Positions 11,900 to 24,800 are shown, numbered from the stretch's first letter. The stretch is 64,000 nt of DNA from Xiphias gladius (GCF_016859285.1 NC_053418.1:8207001-8271000); one strand, 5' to 3'. Notes: a model not told the origin generated them from the sequence alone. A program made the numbers and translations.

Positions 11900-13340
11900 A
11901 AGTTTCTGTCTTGGCCATCGTGACACCAGGAGTCCTCTTCATATGACTCCAAGCACGGTGGCTTTGAATTGTGTCAGACAATATAAGTACAACTGGGGGA
12001 CGAGCCAAAAACACACAAGAAATAAGCTAAAATAGCATAGCCATTTGCAGAAACGCAGTTGCTGAATTTGCAGAGAGCCTTCAAGTCTCAGTACACTGAA
12101 GATGAGGAAGTCAAGCTACAGTAAAGATGGAAGCAAAGAAGCTCAGATATGTGTTTATGCCCCTGTGGCTTTAATAGAAAGTTGCGAAGAAATGTTCACT
12201 GATGACTGGACTAAAAGAGCATGATGCCAAAGTTCCTGCAGATGATGGGAGCACGAGCGCTTTCAATGCCACAGTTAAAGATGACCATGAACTAAGACAA
12301 GCTGTTACTGGAAAACTTTAGCCTTGGAAAGCTGCAGATATAAATGTAAAGAAAACGGCAGTGTCTTATCCTTCTGACAGAAAACTCTTCCAGCCTAAAG
12401 CAATACCTCAGTCTGGCGGAACATTTTTACCTTTCAGCACACAAACCTTCGCAGCAGGTCCAACATCCTCCGCTCTGGGGATCCACAGTCAACACCGGCA
12501 TTCAGAGTTTCTCCCCTGCTCTTGGTATTGATATTTGCTAACAGCCAAAATTACTTTTTGGAAAGAATCATCAGGGATGTTATATAAAATAATAACTCCT
12601 CGATCAACTTTACCTTGTGTTTCATTACATTTCAAAATGAAAGTAAGAAAATAGCTAGTCGCTTTTTTCTGTGGTCACCAGCTAGTCCCTGAAACTGACT
12701 CAAACAGAGTCTCAAACAGAGTCCGTTTCAGAGGTTACATATCATGATCACCTACCGTCTAGATTTCAAAAAGGTATATTATATGAGGAAAAAATTACTT
12801 CATGGGAAATATCTAGCCTCTACGAAAGTGGGCTGCAACATAATACAGATACTAACATGCTGAGACTACTGGGTTAATAGTTCAATTCCCACTTATTCCA
12901 CCCATACAACCATTCATGCACTGATAGGGTTGTAAAGCATAAAGGATAAAAGCACTGCTAAAACAGTGCATATCATGCTCCATTGACATCATGCCCACTA
13001 CACACTAATAGCCTTTTTGCACGAGTCAACATCTCCTTCAAGGTCTGATCTGGAGAGGAGTTAATGACCTAACTGTCCAGCTCCTGGGTGACATGTGCCT
13101 ACAACAATAACTGTAAACAACATGCTTCTCTGTATCTAACATAGGTATGTTTTCAGTGCTTGACATTTCTTTTAAAATGAATAAATGTAAAGAATTTATA
13201 GTGAGTAAAATGCAATTGTTTGTTTATTTGTTTTTTGTCAAAACATTGAAGTGGAGAGGATACTGATTTAATTCTTTAGTTGAGGGCCCTTAACCTGTGG
13301 TGGTGAGTTGACTTATTCAGAGGAAACCACACGTATGACT
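11900..13340. other. Intergenic, possible decayed repeats
   Basis: No gene is supported. The stretch 12000-12540 is less AT-rich and may be an old transposon, but no family motif was recognised. Confidence 0.35.
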
Positions 13341-13341
13341 G

Positions 13342-13344
<3 letters not shown>

Positions 13345-13405
<61 letters not shown>

Positions 13406-13434
13406 TGTGTGTGCGCGTGTGTGTTTGTGTGTGT
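13345..13434 (+). repeat. (TG)n microsatellite
   Basis: About 28 pure TG units followed by an interrupted GT/GC tail. Confidence 0.97.
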
Positions 13435-13721
13435 GCAAATAGGTGTGAGATAGAATATACAATAAATTTCCTTCGTCTAGTTGTTTAAATCCATGTTGTG
13501 TTTATTGTTTTTGTGTATTAACTACCATATAATCTATCACAGGACACTATTATTTTATTATCAAATATTATTTACCATATGCTGCTATAATCTATTTGTG
13601 TATATGCTTTAAGAAAAATGATCTGCCAACAAAGCCTCATGGAATCGGGTGGGCAACACCAGACATCCTTGTAAAAGAAGTAAGACCCTCATTTGATCAC
13701 CTTTGTTTTGCAAACACACGT

Positions 13722-13868
13722 TTCCTGATGAACACTTCCACCTAGAGGTCAACTGTAGCAAAAACATCTAGTTTCCTTTTTTTTCAAGCTTGCAAGCAGC
13801 AATAGCACACTCGAGTCTGAGAATCTAAATATTGGGGCATCTTATTAGTCCATATCCTCTTTTCTTTC
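13722..13868 (+). repeat. Direct repeat C, copy 1
   Basis: Shares AACACTTCCACCTAGAGGTC, AGCAGCAATAGCACAC, TGGGGCATCTTAT and AGTCCATATCC in the same order with 15522-15662. About 1.8 kb separates the copies. Likely two copies of one dispersed element. Confidence 0.8.
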
Positions 13869-14789
13869 TTTCAACTAGGTTTTTACCACTAGGTTTTTAT
13901 TTCTTTCATCTTATACATTACTGGAAAATTGTTTTGTTATCCATTTGACTTAATTTAATATTTGATTTTCTGATTGTTGATTTTTGCTTTCTGCCTTGTG
14001 TGAGACGTGTGAAATATATTATCATGTTCATTTATTTATTGTAGTGATAATTTTCCAGATACGTAACTCCAGGCATCCAGGCAGCTACAACAAACTACTT
14101 GCATGCATTTAAAAAATACACACCTATACAAACAGTCTGGTTGGTGGACCCTGCCCTGTCTTTTTTGATACCTAATTAATTTAAGTAACACCCCCCCATA
14201 TCACCTTCATCCTCTTATTTTCTGTATAAACAGTACACTGTATAAGAAAAAAAAAAGTACCAGTGGAAGCAGAAGACAAAACTTACTTGAACAATGTACA
14301 AGCCTTCTGACAGACAATACGAAATTGGGAAAAAAAAACAAAAACAAAAAAAAAGGATAGAATTGAACTATACTGTGATACCTGGCTGCCACTTGTGAAT
14401 TTCATTTCTTCTGCAACCATAGAAGCTTGGAGATGGAAAACATGGGGGAAATGCTTGTGATGACCTTCAGTGTTTACCATGTTCAAACGAACTGTTCAAA
14501 CAGTTTTTACCTATTCCTATCATTTGAGATTTCAAAATTAGCAGTGGGCTTTGATATTTTATTTTGTGGGATTTCATCAGCCACAGAGGCCCAATTTTGT
14601 AGTTTTCATAGATAAAGAGATGTTGAGAGACAGTGAGGAACTGGAAAGGAGCTGTTGGCAGGTTTGGGGTTGGTTCGTGTCACTCGCATGCAAGGTACGA
14701 AGGAGTCATAAAAACAAAGCGAACACACTCAGCACGGCTCACACAAACCCCTACACATTTCAGTCTTTGTGGTAAAAGCCTACCTCTTC

Positions 14790-15060
14790 CCTCTGTTACT
14801 TCCTCTCCAGGGAGGTCAAAGGTGAGAGTCAGATACAGTCAGCGCTCTTGGAGCTGGTACGGCTGCAGTTTCGTGCGGAAGGACATCCTCAGCGGAGCTA
14901 ATGCAGACAGGGGACTGGCCTCTGGACATCCAAATGGAGGACGGTCTCTCTCTTGCCATGAAGCCATCCTGCCACCCTGCTGACCCGCTCACTACATATG
15001 GAGCTGTTATTGCTTGCAGGGGCCGTGAAATAGTGGGAGGCAATTGCCTAACCTCACAGC
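14790..15060. other. GC-richer unexplained block
   Basis: A pyrimidine tract ending in CTCTCCAG followed by GGAGGTCAAAG and GTGAGAG resembles a tiny splice-bounded exon. It is followed by GC-rich complex sequence open on both strands. No protein family is recognised. It could be a lncRNA exon or a conserved non-coding element. Confidence 0.2.
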
Positions 15061-15339
15061 AAAAGACTTAGCCTGCTTATAAAGTAGTTGCCCTGCATAT
15101 TCTTAAAGAGTTATTTAACATCGGGCTAAAAAGCTAATTTTCACTGCTCTTGCTGGCTCAAAGTTTCAAGTCTGTTGCTTGACACGTTGCATCATCCGTT
15201 ACATTTTTAACCGCACCTACTAGCGACATAACAGTGCATTGACACGCCCTGAAGAACACCGATGCACTGTTTTTTTTTTAAAAGCCGTAATGATTTTGAG
15301 TCTAAATGGTGTTAATCTTAAAATCACACAACTAGTAGA

Positions 15340-15470
15340 TAATTGTGGCTGGTTAAAGGGTCAGTTCAGTCAAATTACAAAAAGTCTTTTCTCACTTACC
15401 ATTGGCCATCTTCGTCAGGGCATGCATGCAGATATTTTTGGATCTTAGCTTAGAGGTTCCTTCTTGAACT
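15340..15470 (+). repeat. Probable teleost interspersed repeat
   Basis: AAAGGGTCAGTTCAGTCAAATTACAAAAA followed by CTCACTTACC and CATGCAGATATTTTTGG resembles a common fish repeat motif. The family name is not known to me. Confidence 0.45.
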
Positions 15471-15489
15471 TGAAAACAGTAGGTTGACC

Positions 15490-15516
15490 AAAAAAAAAAA
15501 AAAAAAAAAAAAAAAA
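15490..15516 (+). repeat. Poly-A run
   Basis: An uninterrupted A run of about 27 bases located just before direct repeat copy 2. It could be the tail of a retroposed sequence or simple slippage. Confidence 0.9.
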
Positions 15517-15521
15517 TTATT

Positions 15522-15662
15522 CTCAACACTTCCACCTAGAGGTCATCTGCAGCCAAAACATCTATTTTCATTTTCGCTTGCTAGCAGCAATAGCACACTT
15601 GTGGCTATGATTCTAAATACTGGGGCATCTTATGAGTCCATATCCCCTATTTTTACAGTAAT
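15522..15662 (+). repeat. Direct repeat C, copy 2
   Basis: Counterpart of 13722-13868, same orientation, with moderate divergence including the segment ATCTGCAGCCAAAACATCTA. Confidence 0.8.
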
Positions 15663-16190
15663 GAACCATTTTCAAATGATATTGGTGATGTGACTGTTCT
15701 TAATACCATTTTTCTTTCAAGGGAAAACAGACAAACACAGCGCTGCTCAGTCTGGTTTTTTAGCTCTTCTTATAGGTGAGGAGTTATCACTTTTAAATTA
15801 TTTGATCACTTTAAATTATCAGCTGTGGTCAGCTGGAAAACAGCATTCAAGACATGAAAAATCACACTCCAAAGTACGTATTGTCAAGTTAGATTTACTG
15901 GAATGTAAATATATTTTGAACAAGTAACAACAATTACCTACAGTACGTATATCAAAGCAATGTTAGTCAATAAATTCATTGGAATGGTAACTCTACGACA
16001 TACAGGTGTAATTAAGACATAACTGGCAACAGCAGTGGTTAAGGCTTATTAGGAAAAATGACCGGGTGTTACAAAACAGGCATCTAAAGGTGCACCTTCC
16101 AGATCCAACAAGGATCTCAAGTAGAGGTAAACTTTTTTTTAAAAACGGTACTGAAGTAATGAAATGCCACTGTGTGATATTAGGCCTGTC

Positions 16191-19100
16191 TTATTGGTGC
16201 TCCTTGAGGAACTCTTTCATATAGGCAGCCAGGGCTTCGGTGTCCTCCAGTGTCACGGCGTTGTACAGAGATGCACGGATTCCTCCAACTGACCTGCGGG
16301 GGGAGACAAATTGACATGTCTGAGGTCTTGCAGAAGCAGCTCTGCGACAGAGCAGTTTACAAGAAAACAAATCCATTACGCATCCAGCTGTTGGTGCTCC
16401 TGCATAACTCTGCATAAGTATTACATGTGGAAAAAAATCCGGGCCCAGTATTCTCTCTAGTAACCCATGTAGGTACTAATGGAACAACAAGAGGAGGCAT
16501 GTGTTAAACTAACCTGTGTCCTTTCAGTGATATCATTCCACGTTTGGATGCTCCATCCAGAAACTCCTTTTCCAAGGCGTCATCTCCCTCTTTCTTCCCC
16601 ACACGAAATGGTACATTCATGCGGCTTCGACAAGCCACGTCCACAGGACACCTGGACACAACAGTAAGTAGTTCTAATTTTTATTTTTCACTTCATTACT
16701 TAAATCAGTTTCTCCACTGTTACTGTCATTGTAGACTATAAAGTGTGTGCAGATATTGTCAAATTCTGAAAATCATTGTTTCAGCAGAAGGAAAAAAAAA
16801 AAAAAGATAAAATAGAAGATAAAACACAAAATAAAGGCAGGAGTCAAGGGTAAAGGGGGGGTGGGGAAGGGATAGACAAAGAGTTCTATCAGTGGTGTTC
16901 GGTATAAATGACCTTTAGTTTGGTCTAATAATTCATATTCAAATAATTTGTTGTTACTTACAGTTATTTTCTTAAGGCTGTTATAATTTTTCCCTTAAGT
17001 TGTATTATGAAAGAAAGCTCTTATTTTGGAGGTGTATTTCCAGATGTGTAAGCTCACGTTAAAAACGTGAAGCGAATGTCAGCACGGTAAAATTATGTTT
17101 CGCGTTTGAGTGTTAAGTTTGAAAGTGAGCGTGCGTATCGAGCAGCGCAATTTCTTCTCTCAAGCAACTGAAGTTCCCTGGTTTATTTGGCGTTGGTAGT
17201 CTCAAAAATACCGTAGTACGAAAGTGCGTATCGCTGCCGTTACAGAATATGAGGCGAAGCGTACTTAGGTAAAGTAGGTTAAAGCTGTGCGTCACATGCG
17301 TGATTTGCACTTAATTCATAATCAGTCTGAGGTTTGTGATACAAGATCTTAAAAGTCTGTGCTCTAATGCCACTTGTTTTTCTTCTTCGCTCTTGGAGCT
17401 ACAGTATTATGCATTTAATTCTCCATTACACCTTTTGTGAACCATCAGCTGGAGAGTTAGACCATTACTCAGCCGGTAATGCTCTGCAGTACTTCATGCT
17501 GATCCAGTCAGACCTGGACTCCGAATGATGGTTCACAGTGCATAACGTTCCCAGAACGTTTCGGACCCGAGTTTCCTATTTTAATATGTGCCGCTGAAGT
17601 TTTCCTGATACTCACACATAGAAGCCATTAGAGGCGTTGATGATATCATAAATCATGGAGGACTTCTGCTTGTTGAGCCCTTCCATGGCGGCGCTCCCGC
17701 CATTGTTCTTGATCCACTCCAGCACCAGACCCATGATGTAGATACTGAACCGACAAAAGGATGAGGAAGATTAAAACAGGCACACACACAGTTGAAGTGG
17801 TAAATCAAAAGTAAGGCATTAAAATTTTACATTATGATTATGAAATACTTTTAATCATCCTTAAAAGGAATAGTTTGATATTTTGGGAACTAGGCTTAAA
17901 TCGCTTTCTTGCTGACAGTTAGCCTTAAACGTACTTTACAAGGCTATAGCCAGCAGCTGTTCAGCTTAGCCTAGTATAAACAAGGGGGAAACAGTTAGAA
18001 TGGCTCTGTCCAGGTTAAATCTCACTATTTGACAAATTATATCTCATTTGTTTGATCCATCCAAAAATAAATAAATAAAAAAGATATATGTAAACACAAA
18101 AAGGTTTGGTTTAAGGTGTCCTGGAATCTCTTCCACTCCGGGAAGTAACTGGTCCCAGCAAAGATGTAGTCCAGCAACCGTGCCCCTGAAAACATTGTCG
18201 TTTTACGCTTCAGTTTTTTTAACCGTTTAAACAAACTACATATAACGTGTTTAATAATGAGGTTGTTTTTTTTTTTTTTTTTAAACCCATGGACACCAGG
18301 CTAGCTGTTTACCGATTTTCAGTCTTTATGCTAAGCTAAGCTAATCAGCTGCTGGCTGTAGCTTCATATTTAATGGACAGAAATGAATATCAATCTTCTC
18401 ATCTGACTCCCTGCGAGAAAGTGAATAAGTGTAAGTAGTTTGATCTGAATTAGTTATTTTTCCTTTTCATTCCTTTTCCTTTTTGTATGAAGTTAATTGA
18501 TGAATAAAAAGTATTCATGGATTATTTTTGAAAGCATCATCCCTTTACTTTTATTGCTTAAATGTTCTTAACAGTACTGTACATTTTACAGGAATTAGCG
18601 GAGCTTCTAATGTTAAAAACCAAGGTGAACTGTATCTGTACCTGAAACACGGCGGTGTGTTGTAGAGGGAGTTCATTTCAGCCTGCACCTTGTAGTCCAG
18701 GACAATGGGACACTTTTGCAGAGCGTGGCCTAACAAGTCCTCTCGCACAATGACCACAGTTACCCCGGCACAGCCTACGTTCTTCTGAGCGCCGGCGAAA
18801 ATCAGCCCAAACTACACAATGCAAGGGGACACATTATACAAAAAAATAAAACATGAAAAATAAAAAATAAAATATATACGACTGTCCAAAGCCATGCTGT
18901 CGACTCGTTGGGCAAGAACTATGGGATCACAAGAGGAAAGGCCGTGTCTAAGTCAAAAGGGATTATCCTCTTAATGGTGGCCATTTCAGGACATATCAGG
19001 CTCAGACATAGTCAGACTTGGCTAAACTTTATTCAGTCTGAGCTGTACGCACTTTTGTCAGGCTCAGTTGTATATAGGTTTAACCTTTGTTTAGAGCTAA

Positions 19101-21189
19101 ATGATAACCTTAGCATGTTTCTATGCGGCCATTATCCTGTTAACATAGGAGCAGCTATTTGATGTTAACATGCTGAGGTTTAGCATGTTAGCATCTTAGC
19201 ATGCAATACAACAATACGACTAACATTTCTTCGTTTGTCTTAATTTAATTTTTTAATGATTTTCTTCTTATTAGTTTAGATGTCTAATATATGGCCTTGA
19301 TTTTTCTTCTTATAACTATTTTATCTTCCTTTTAAAATAACTGTGAGCCTTGTTTTGACTTTGTCATGGGTGTTGTTGTTGCCAAATCAAATTCACCCTA
19401 TAGTTTAGGGATAATAAAGGTTTTCCAGACTGCTGATACAATCAGTATAGAAAATTGGGGAAAAAAAGAGACTCAGAAGCGAAAGAGTTGAATATTTTAC
19501 TCAGCGTCATTCTTGTCCTCACCTTCGACACATCCACAGGTCGGGACAGGAAGTTGGAGGACATGTCGCTGACGAGGACCACCCCATTTGTTTCAGGTGT
19601 GAAGTTGTATTCCACGCCGTGGACCGTCTCGTTGCAGCAGTAGTACACGTAGGAGGCTGAGGGGTTCAGGGTCCAGCTGCTTGGGTCGGGGATTTCTGGA
19701 GAGAGCAACAAAAGAACACATTGAAACAAGACTAACATAGTTAAACCAGAGTAAAGAGTCTACAGCCTCGCTGGCGGCTCTGCGAGACGGAACTGTGCAG
19801 CCGAGACTGAATCCATCCTCCGGGCACCATGGATATCTGCACAAAATTTGAGACCTGGATCTTTTTAGCCACTTGGCCAACATAGCAAAACCCAGATGTG
19901 CCAGTTGACTTTTTGTCTACAGGGCCAGGTGTTCAGAAAAAAAATGAAGGTTAAAAACGAGAGACTCCTCTTTCTTCACAGTCTGCAATCACCAGAGAGT
20001 TCTTTAATACAAACCAGCCTGTCTGAGGACAGACAACATAATTGGATTTCGATTTTGTGTTGCCTCTCTCTTAATCAATGTGTTTTCAATGAAATGAATT
20101 TGACGTTTGCAATTAAATGTAATTCCAAAACACTGTAAAAACTGGCAGCACACATTAGGGATGAACAAGAACCCCGCTGAAAATCCCAATCAGACACAAC
20201 CATGCGGAAAAGGCTGCTCGCATACCAGAGTCTTTCATTGGCAGTCGGCTGGATTTGTTTTTTGTTACATAACAGCCTGGACACACAACCAGATTTTGCA
20301 GAGGGACTGCCCTAATGTGGCATGAATTACAATGACCAACTCATTGGAGCGGACACTATTTTTTTTTTTTTTTTTTTTTTTTAAATATTGTGATGGCGAT
20401 TAAGTTCAACTTCAAAACAAAGAAAATAATAAGTGAAATAGAAATTCCTCATGTCGTGCTGGGATTTTCTGGGACTAAACCTTGTTACTTAAAAATGCTT
20501 GTGATCTGGAAAAAAAAAAAAAGGTGGTTACTGATTTTTTTTTTCTTTTTTTTATTAGAATAAGGGAAAAAGACCGTTATTAATCTGCCTCTGTATTGAC
20601 ACAGATAGCATTAAGACATGTCCCCATGCACACGGACTTACTCGTGTAACTGTCCAGCTTCGGGTGGACAATTCTGATTTTGCCGTATTTCTCCGCTTCT
20701 TTTGCGGCTTTTGCTGACCATGTGCCGGTGACCAGGTAATCGGCGCACATGTCCTCTTTAAGGCCAATCAGGTTGAGAGGAACAGCGCTGAACTGTCCAG
20801 ACCCGCCGCCCTGCAGAAACATCACCTTGTAGTTGTCTGGGATATTTCTGTGAAGACAACGGTCACCATGTTAAAACCCCATATACAGAGCAAATTAGAC
20901 TGGACGGCGTCTGTTTCTTTAAGAATAATTTAGGAAAAAAACAAAAACAAAACAACACAACACAGAAGCATCTGGTTCTACCAGTTTGCATGTGATCAAC
21001 ATTGTCATGCATAAAACCATCAGCAGTTTCCCCATCATTACAGAAGGGATTTCTAAAACTCAGTCTGTCTATTTTGACCAATTCTGAGAAAAAATTTTTA
21101 TTTTTAAAATTACTGAAAATTTAGCATTACAGAAATCATTTTATTATGAATGTAGAAACCTAAACCACACACAACTGAATATCAGATTA

Positions 21190-21221
<32 letters not shown>

Positions 21222-24200
21222 TGTACATTTTGTTTTTAGCTTGATTTCTTTGTAACTATTTGGTACATTTTCATATGTAATGTTCTTCAACTTTTGAACT
21301 GTTAAGTCCTACAAACATTAGCTGTAATGCTACCTCAGCATTTTTATGAGTTGACATGGGAGCATCGCCGTCTGCCAACGAGGCTTCTCGATCGTCTTTT
21401 CCACCTAACTACAATAGCTTGTGTTTGAACAAGACCCTATTAAATCCGAATTTCTAAAAATGCTTAACAATAAAAAGTACCTGAATTAATAAAATATGAA
21501 AAAAAAGTCAAAAACATGGTTTGCAAAATCGCAAAGTTTTTAGAAAGACTGCAGAAAGAGTTCTGCAAAGTTCAACTCTTCCTCAAGTGAAACACACCTA
21601 CTGGACTGACAAACACCTCAGCACAGCCTAACCCTAAACGTTTTTGGCATTAAGCCGTCAACAGTCTGACATGTGGGCACACGAAAGGAGAAACTGAGAT
21701 GAGATGCGAAACTGAGGAGAAACTGATTATGTTAAATAAGAGCCACAGGACTTGAAAAAACATGTTAGATAACGTACAGACATTTATTAAATGTGGCTAC
21801 ATTATCGTTCCCGTCACTCTGCTTTTCATAAATCATATTTGACTCTGATATTCTTCTGTATTTCTGGGTATTCATTTTTTTTTAATGGAGGTTTCCCCTG
21901 TTATATGGCGTTGCTGAAACCAAACATGAAATAAACAGAAGTTACCCCAGAATTCCACGTGAAGAAGGTGCTGTCACTATAAAAAAAAAAAGAAATGTAT
22001 TGCCGACATTCGGTGAATATTGTAAGCTGAAGGTTGCAGGAGAATATGAGCATACAGCAATAGTTTGGAAGCATTACGATGGTGCTGCAGTACACCAGGG
22101 GGAGAGAAGTGAAAGAGGGAAGACAACAGAGAAGAAGCCGAGTGAAGCAACAAAAAGCTACTTACAACAGCTCTCGCAGGAGACCCTCTGTTTTGTTGAG
22201 GATTTTGTTGAAGTCTGATGATCTGTGACTCATCTCTGGTTAGAACAGAAATCAAAAACATTCAAATTTAATCCCACTGTCAATGGTGCTTATTGACTAT
22301 GCTGGGGTCATTTTACACTGGCACACATCTGTGGCACAGATTCCCAGTGAGGGAGGAAGCAGGGATCGGCCATGAGGGGCAGATGATACTGTTGATGCAC
22401 TGCTTCGATTAGATCCGGGCGTTATATTCCACCCCATCCCTATCAATGAAGGTAGGCTAAATAGAAACACCTCTCTGTATAATGAAAACTTAAGCCTTGA
22501 TGAAGGAGGATTTATTTGCAGGACTGGTTTATTAGACTGCATTTTGTTTTGTTTCACGACAACTTAAATGCAAACCATCTGTCGCTCTACTCACCGAGAA
22601 CGCTAATGCCGATGCCACTGTAGTTGAGGAGCTCCTTCTGTGCTTGTAGCAGCACCTGCAACAGGTCAAACACTGTCAGGAGTGGTGATGGCTTGACACA
22701 GGGTTTTTTTTTTTTTGAGAGGTTTGAAAAATAAAGTTTGAGCAGCAACAAGAAGTCACGTGTAAATCAGTCAAGTCCAAAACGCAGAGGCAAACCAGAG
22801 GAGCTGATGTGTTCGGTCTTTGTCAGTAACCAAGGTACGGTGTAATGATACAGTAGGTCTAACAGGGACATTTTAATCAAAGTGTATTGTTCCTCTTATC
22901 CATAGTGTTCTTTATCTGGAGTTTATCTTATCCAGATAAAGATTATTCAGATTTTAGTGTTATTTGTAAGGCTGCAACTAATGATTATTTTCATTATCAA
23001 TTAATCTGCAGATTATTTTCACAATTAATCTTTTTTCTTAAAAAAAAAAAAAAAAAACAAACTGAAAAAATGTCCATTGTGACTTCTCAGAGACGAAAGT
23101 GACGTCTTCAAATGTCTTATTTTGTCTGAGCAACACTTCAAAACCCAAAAATATTCAGTTTACGACGATATAAAAACAGCAAAGTCATTTAAATCAATCA
23201 ATTAATCGATTATGAAAATAGTTGCAGATTATTTTTCTGCTGATTAATCAATTAATCAACTAATCGTAAACTCAACAGCAATGCGTCTTTGTAAATACAA
23301 TAGTCAAAAAGCATGTGGAGCGACCGTCTATAGATTAGTCTGTTCTGTAGATGAGCTGGATCGTTTATCATTCTACGTGAAAGATCTGTTGCTGTTCAGT
23401 TTTTTCCAATTTTTTTTTTAAAACGTTGCCCTTTGTGTTTCGGTACAATGATCACTAAAGTACCAGAGCAAAAAAAAAAAAAAAAAAATAGTACAGAACA
23501 TCAGCAGAAACCTACCTATCAAATGACTCAGGCGTCTGCAAAGACCTGAATAATAACTTAGCTCAGCAGAAGGAGCCACAGTCAAACCAAAGTCTGACAC
23601 TGGGACTGCTCTTTTTCACTTTTTTGTTTTTGTTTTTTAACCAATAAAACCCGGGGGAATGAACGTAAAAGAGCACTGGCTTGATTCATTGCGCGCCCGG
23701 TTGGACGCCAGCTGCGCTGTACTCGTTCACGCTGACGACGAAGTTTGAAAACGGCCCCGACGTTTGGCGAAGTGAGGGGCCGTGATTTGTTTTCCGCCCG
23801 CCCTCTGGCGGTCGAGTCTGCCGCTGCCGGCGAAGCACAAAAGCCAGCCGGCTTCCGCGCGAATGACAAGAGGCTGATGCAACCCGACGCGCCGCTTTCG
23901 GCCCCGCTTGAGCCGCCGGCGACCGCGGCTGCGTGCCGGTCTCCGTCCCAGCGAAGGGGACGGATTCACGGCGGGGCTGCAAGCGCGGAGTTCGGAGTGT
24001 TGCTCTGAAAAAATAAAAATAAATAAATAATCAACCACAGCAGACAGCGAGACTCGGAGAATCTGAACCTCTGCGTAAAAGTGGCATCTCCCATCGCAGT
24101 CCTTTGCGCTTAGCTCGTCTCTCGCGGCTTCTCTCCCCGGTTATTTAAGGTCGCCCGAGCGAAATGAGGGTCTGAACTCACGGACTGGGGGAGTTTTGCA

Positions 24201-24238
24201 GGTCCGGCGCCAAAGTTAATTGTTTGTTTCTGCTCCAT
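16191..24238 (-). CDS. psat1: Phosphoserine aminotransferase 1
   Basis: A cytosolic PLP enzyme, the second step of serine synthesis: it converts 3-phosphohydroxypyruvate plus glutamate to phosphoserine plus 2-oxoglutarate. Nine exons were read: 24182-24238, 22595-22655, 22166-22235, 20642-20847, 19523-19695, 18642-18811, 17616-17744, 16514-16651 and 16191-16293. All have GT-AG borders and phases summing to 1107 nt (368 aa; human 370). The start [18 protein letters not shown] matches the family N terminus. The class-V aminotransferase landmarks are intact: [33 protein letters not shown], and GAQKNVG with the Schiff-base lysine K199. The C-terminal block is [17 protein letters not shown]. Introns carry several repeats. 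The upstream CpG-rich region and an intronic ATF4-type element fit stress and amino-acid control. Confidence 0.97.
17845..18445. mobile_element. Long-inverted-repeat non-autonomous DNA element
   Basis: In psat1 intron 6. The left arm (about 17855-18010: GGAATAGTTTGATATTTTGG, CCAGCAGCTGTTCAGCTTAG, GGGGGAAACAG) is the diverged reverse complement of the right arm (about 18285-18445: GCTAAGCTAAGCTAATCAGC, GCTGCTGGCTGTAGC, CGAGAAAGTGAATAAG). A central spacer lies between. This matches a palindromic, MITE-like family that is common in teleosts. The left arm seems to have lost a segment relative to the right. No transposase is encoded, and the open frame 18037-18234 is element sequence. Confidence 0.75.
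19085..19205 (+). repeat. Fragment of GTTAGCATG-type repeat (family B)
   Basis: A run of CTTAGCATGTTTC, GATGTTAACATGCTGAGG, TTTAGCATGTTAGCATC and TTAGCATGC units in psat1 intron 5, resembling the tail of the 11460-11880 element. Confidence 0.6.
20361..20383 (+). repeat. Poly-T run
   Basis: A T run of about 22 bases in psat1 intron 4. Other short A/T runs occur at 20511-20521 and 20536-20552. Confidence 0.9.
21190..21221 (+). repeat. (TAA)n microsatellite
   Basis: About ten ATA/TAA trimers in psat1 intron 3. Confidence 0.93.
22965..23270 (+). repeat. AATCGATTA-type teleost repeat (family D), copy 1
   Basis: In psat1 intron 1. The left end is GGCTGCAACTAATGATTATT and the right end is a reversed TCGATTATGAAAATAGTTGC followed by AATCAATTAATCAACTAATC. 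The ends are imperfect inverted repeats around TCTTATTTTGTCTGAGC and ATTCAGTTTACGACG. These are diagnostic of a very common non-autonomous fish repeat. A-run at 23041-23056. Confidence 0.7.
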
Positions 24239-24330
24239 GGTGGTCGTCGCCTCCGTTTGGTTCAGCCGTGTGAACGATTGGCCCCCTCAGCCTCGGCTGC
24301 ACTCCTGCTTGCTCTCCTGCTGCACTGGCT
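23690..24330 (-). promoter_or_regulatory. psat1 CpG-rich promoter and 5' intron
   Basis: A sharp rise in GC and CpG spans exon 1 and the start of intron 1. Upstream of the ATG at 24238 an inverted CCAAT box lies in GAACGATTGGCC (about 24272-24283). Inside intron 1, TGATGCAAC at 23875-23883 fits the ATF4-C/EBP composite element TGATGnAAn. The CpG island is seen directly; function is inferred. Confidence 0.65.
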
Positions 24331-24439
24331 GCAGGGGACACCAACTGTTTAGCTGTGTAGAATGTTGCGTTCAGGTGCTGCTCGAAAACGCGCTCCCTCT
24401 ACTGATATAAGAAGGTAGATTTTGTATAACCTACTGTGC

Positions 24440-24800
24440 GCGTATGCGCTGCAACGATTGCTGCAACTGATTAATCGATCAGTCGTTTGAAAGAAAACCA
24501 ATCGGCAACAATTTTGATGATCAGTTTATTATTGTGGTCATTTTTTTTTCTTTTTTCAGGCAAAAATGCCAAACATTTGCGGGTTCCATGTTCTCAAATG
24601 TGAGCATTTGCTACCTTGCTTTGTCGTATCTGATAGTAAATGAAGTATCATTGGGGTTTGAGCTGCTGGGCGAACAAAACAAGCAATATGAATGTGATGA
24701 CATTTTTCCTTATTTACAATTTATCGACCAAACGATTACTCAAGAAAATAATTTGCACATTCATAAAAAATGAAAATAATCATTCGTTTGTGAACACACA
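24440..24800 (+). repeat. AATCGATTA-type teleost repeat (family D), copy 2
   Basis: Begins with GCTGCAACTGATTAATCGATC and ends with ATTTATCGACCAAACGATTA, the same family as 22965-23270. It lies immediately upstream of the psat1 promoter. The short frames inside are not genes. Confidence 0.6.

Noticed and set aside
18642-18811. Suspected one-base insertion in psat1 exon 6 near the PLP lysine
   Set aside because: Recounting gave an exon of 170 bases, and the nine exons sum to 1107, a multiple of three.
23582-24038. Several overlapping frames of 87-103 codons on both strands
   Set aside because: They reflect few stop codons in the psat1 CpG island. None resembles a protein or joins the psat1 reading frame.
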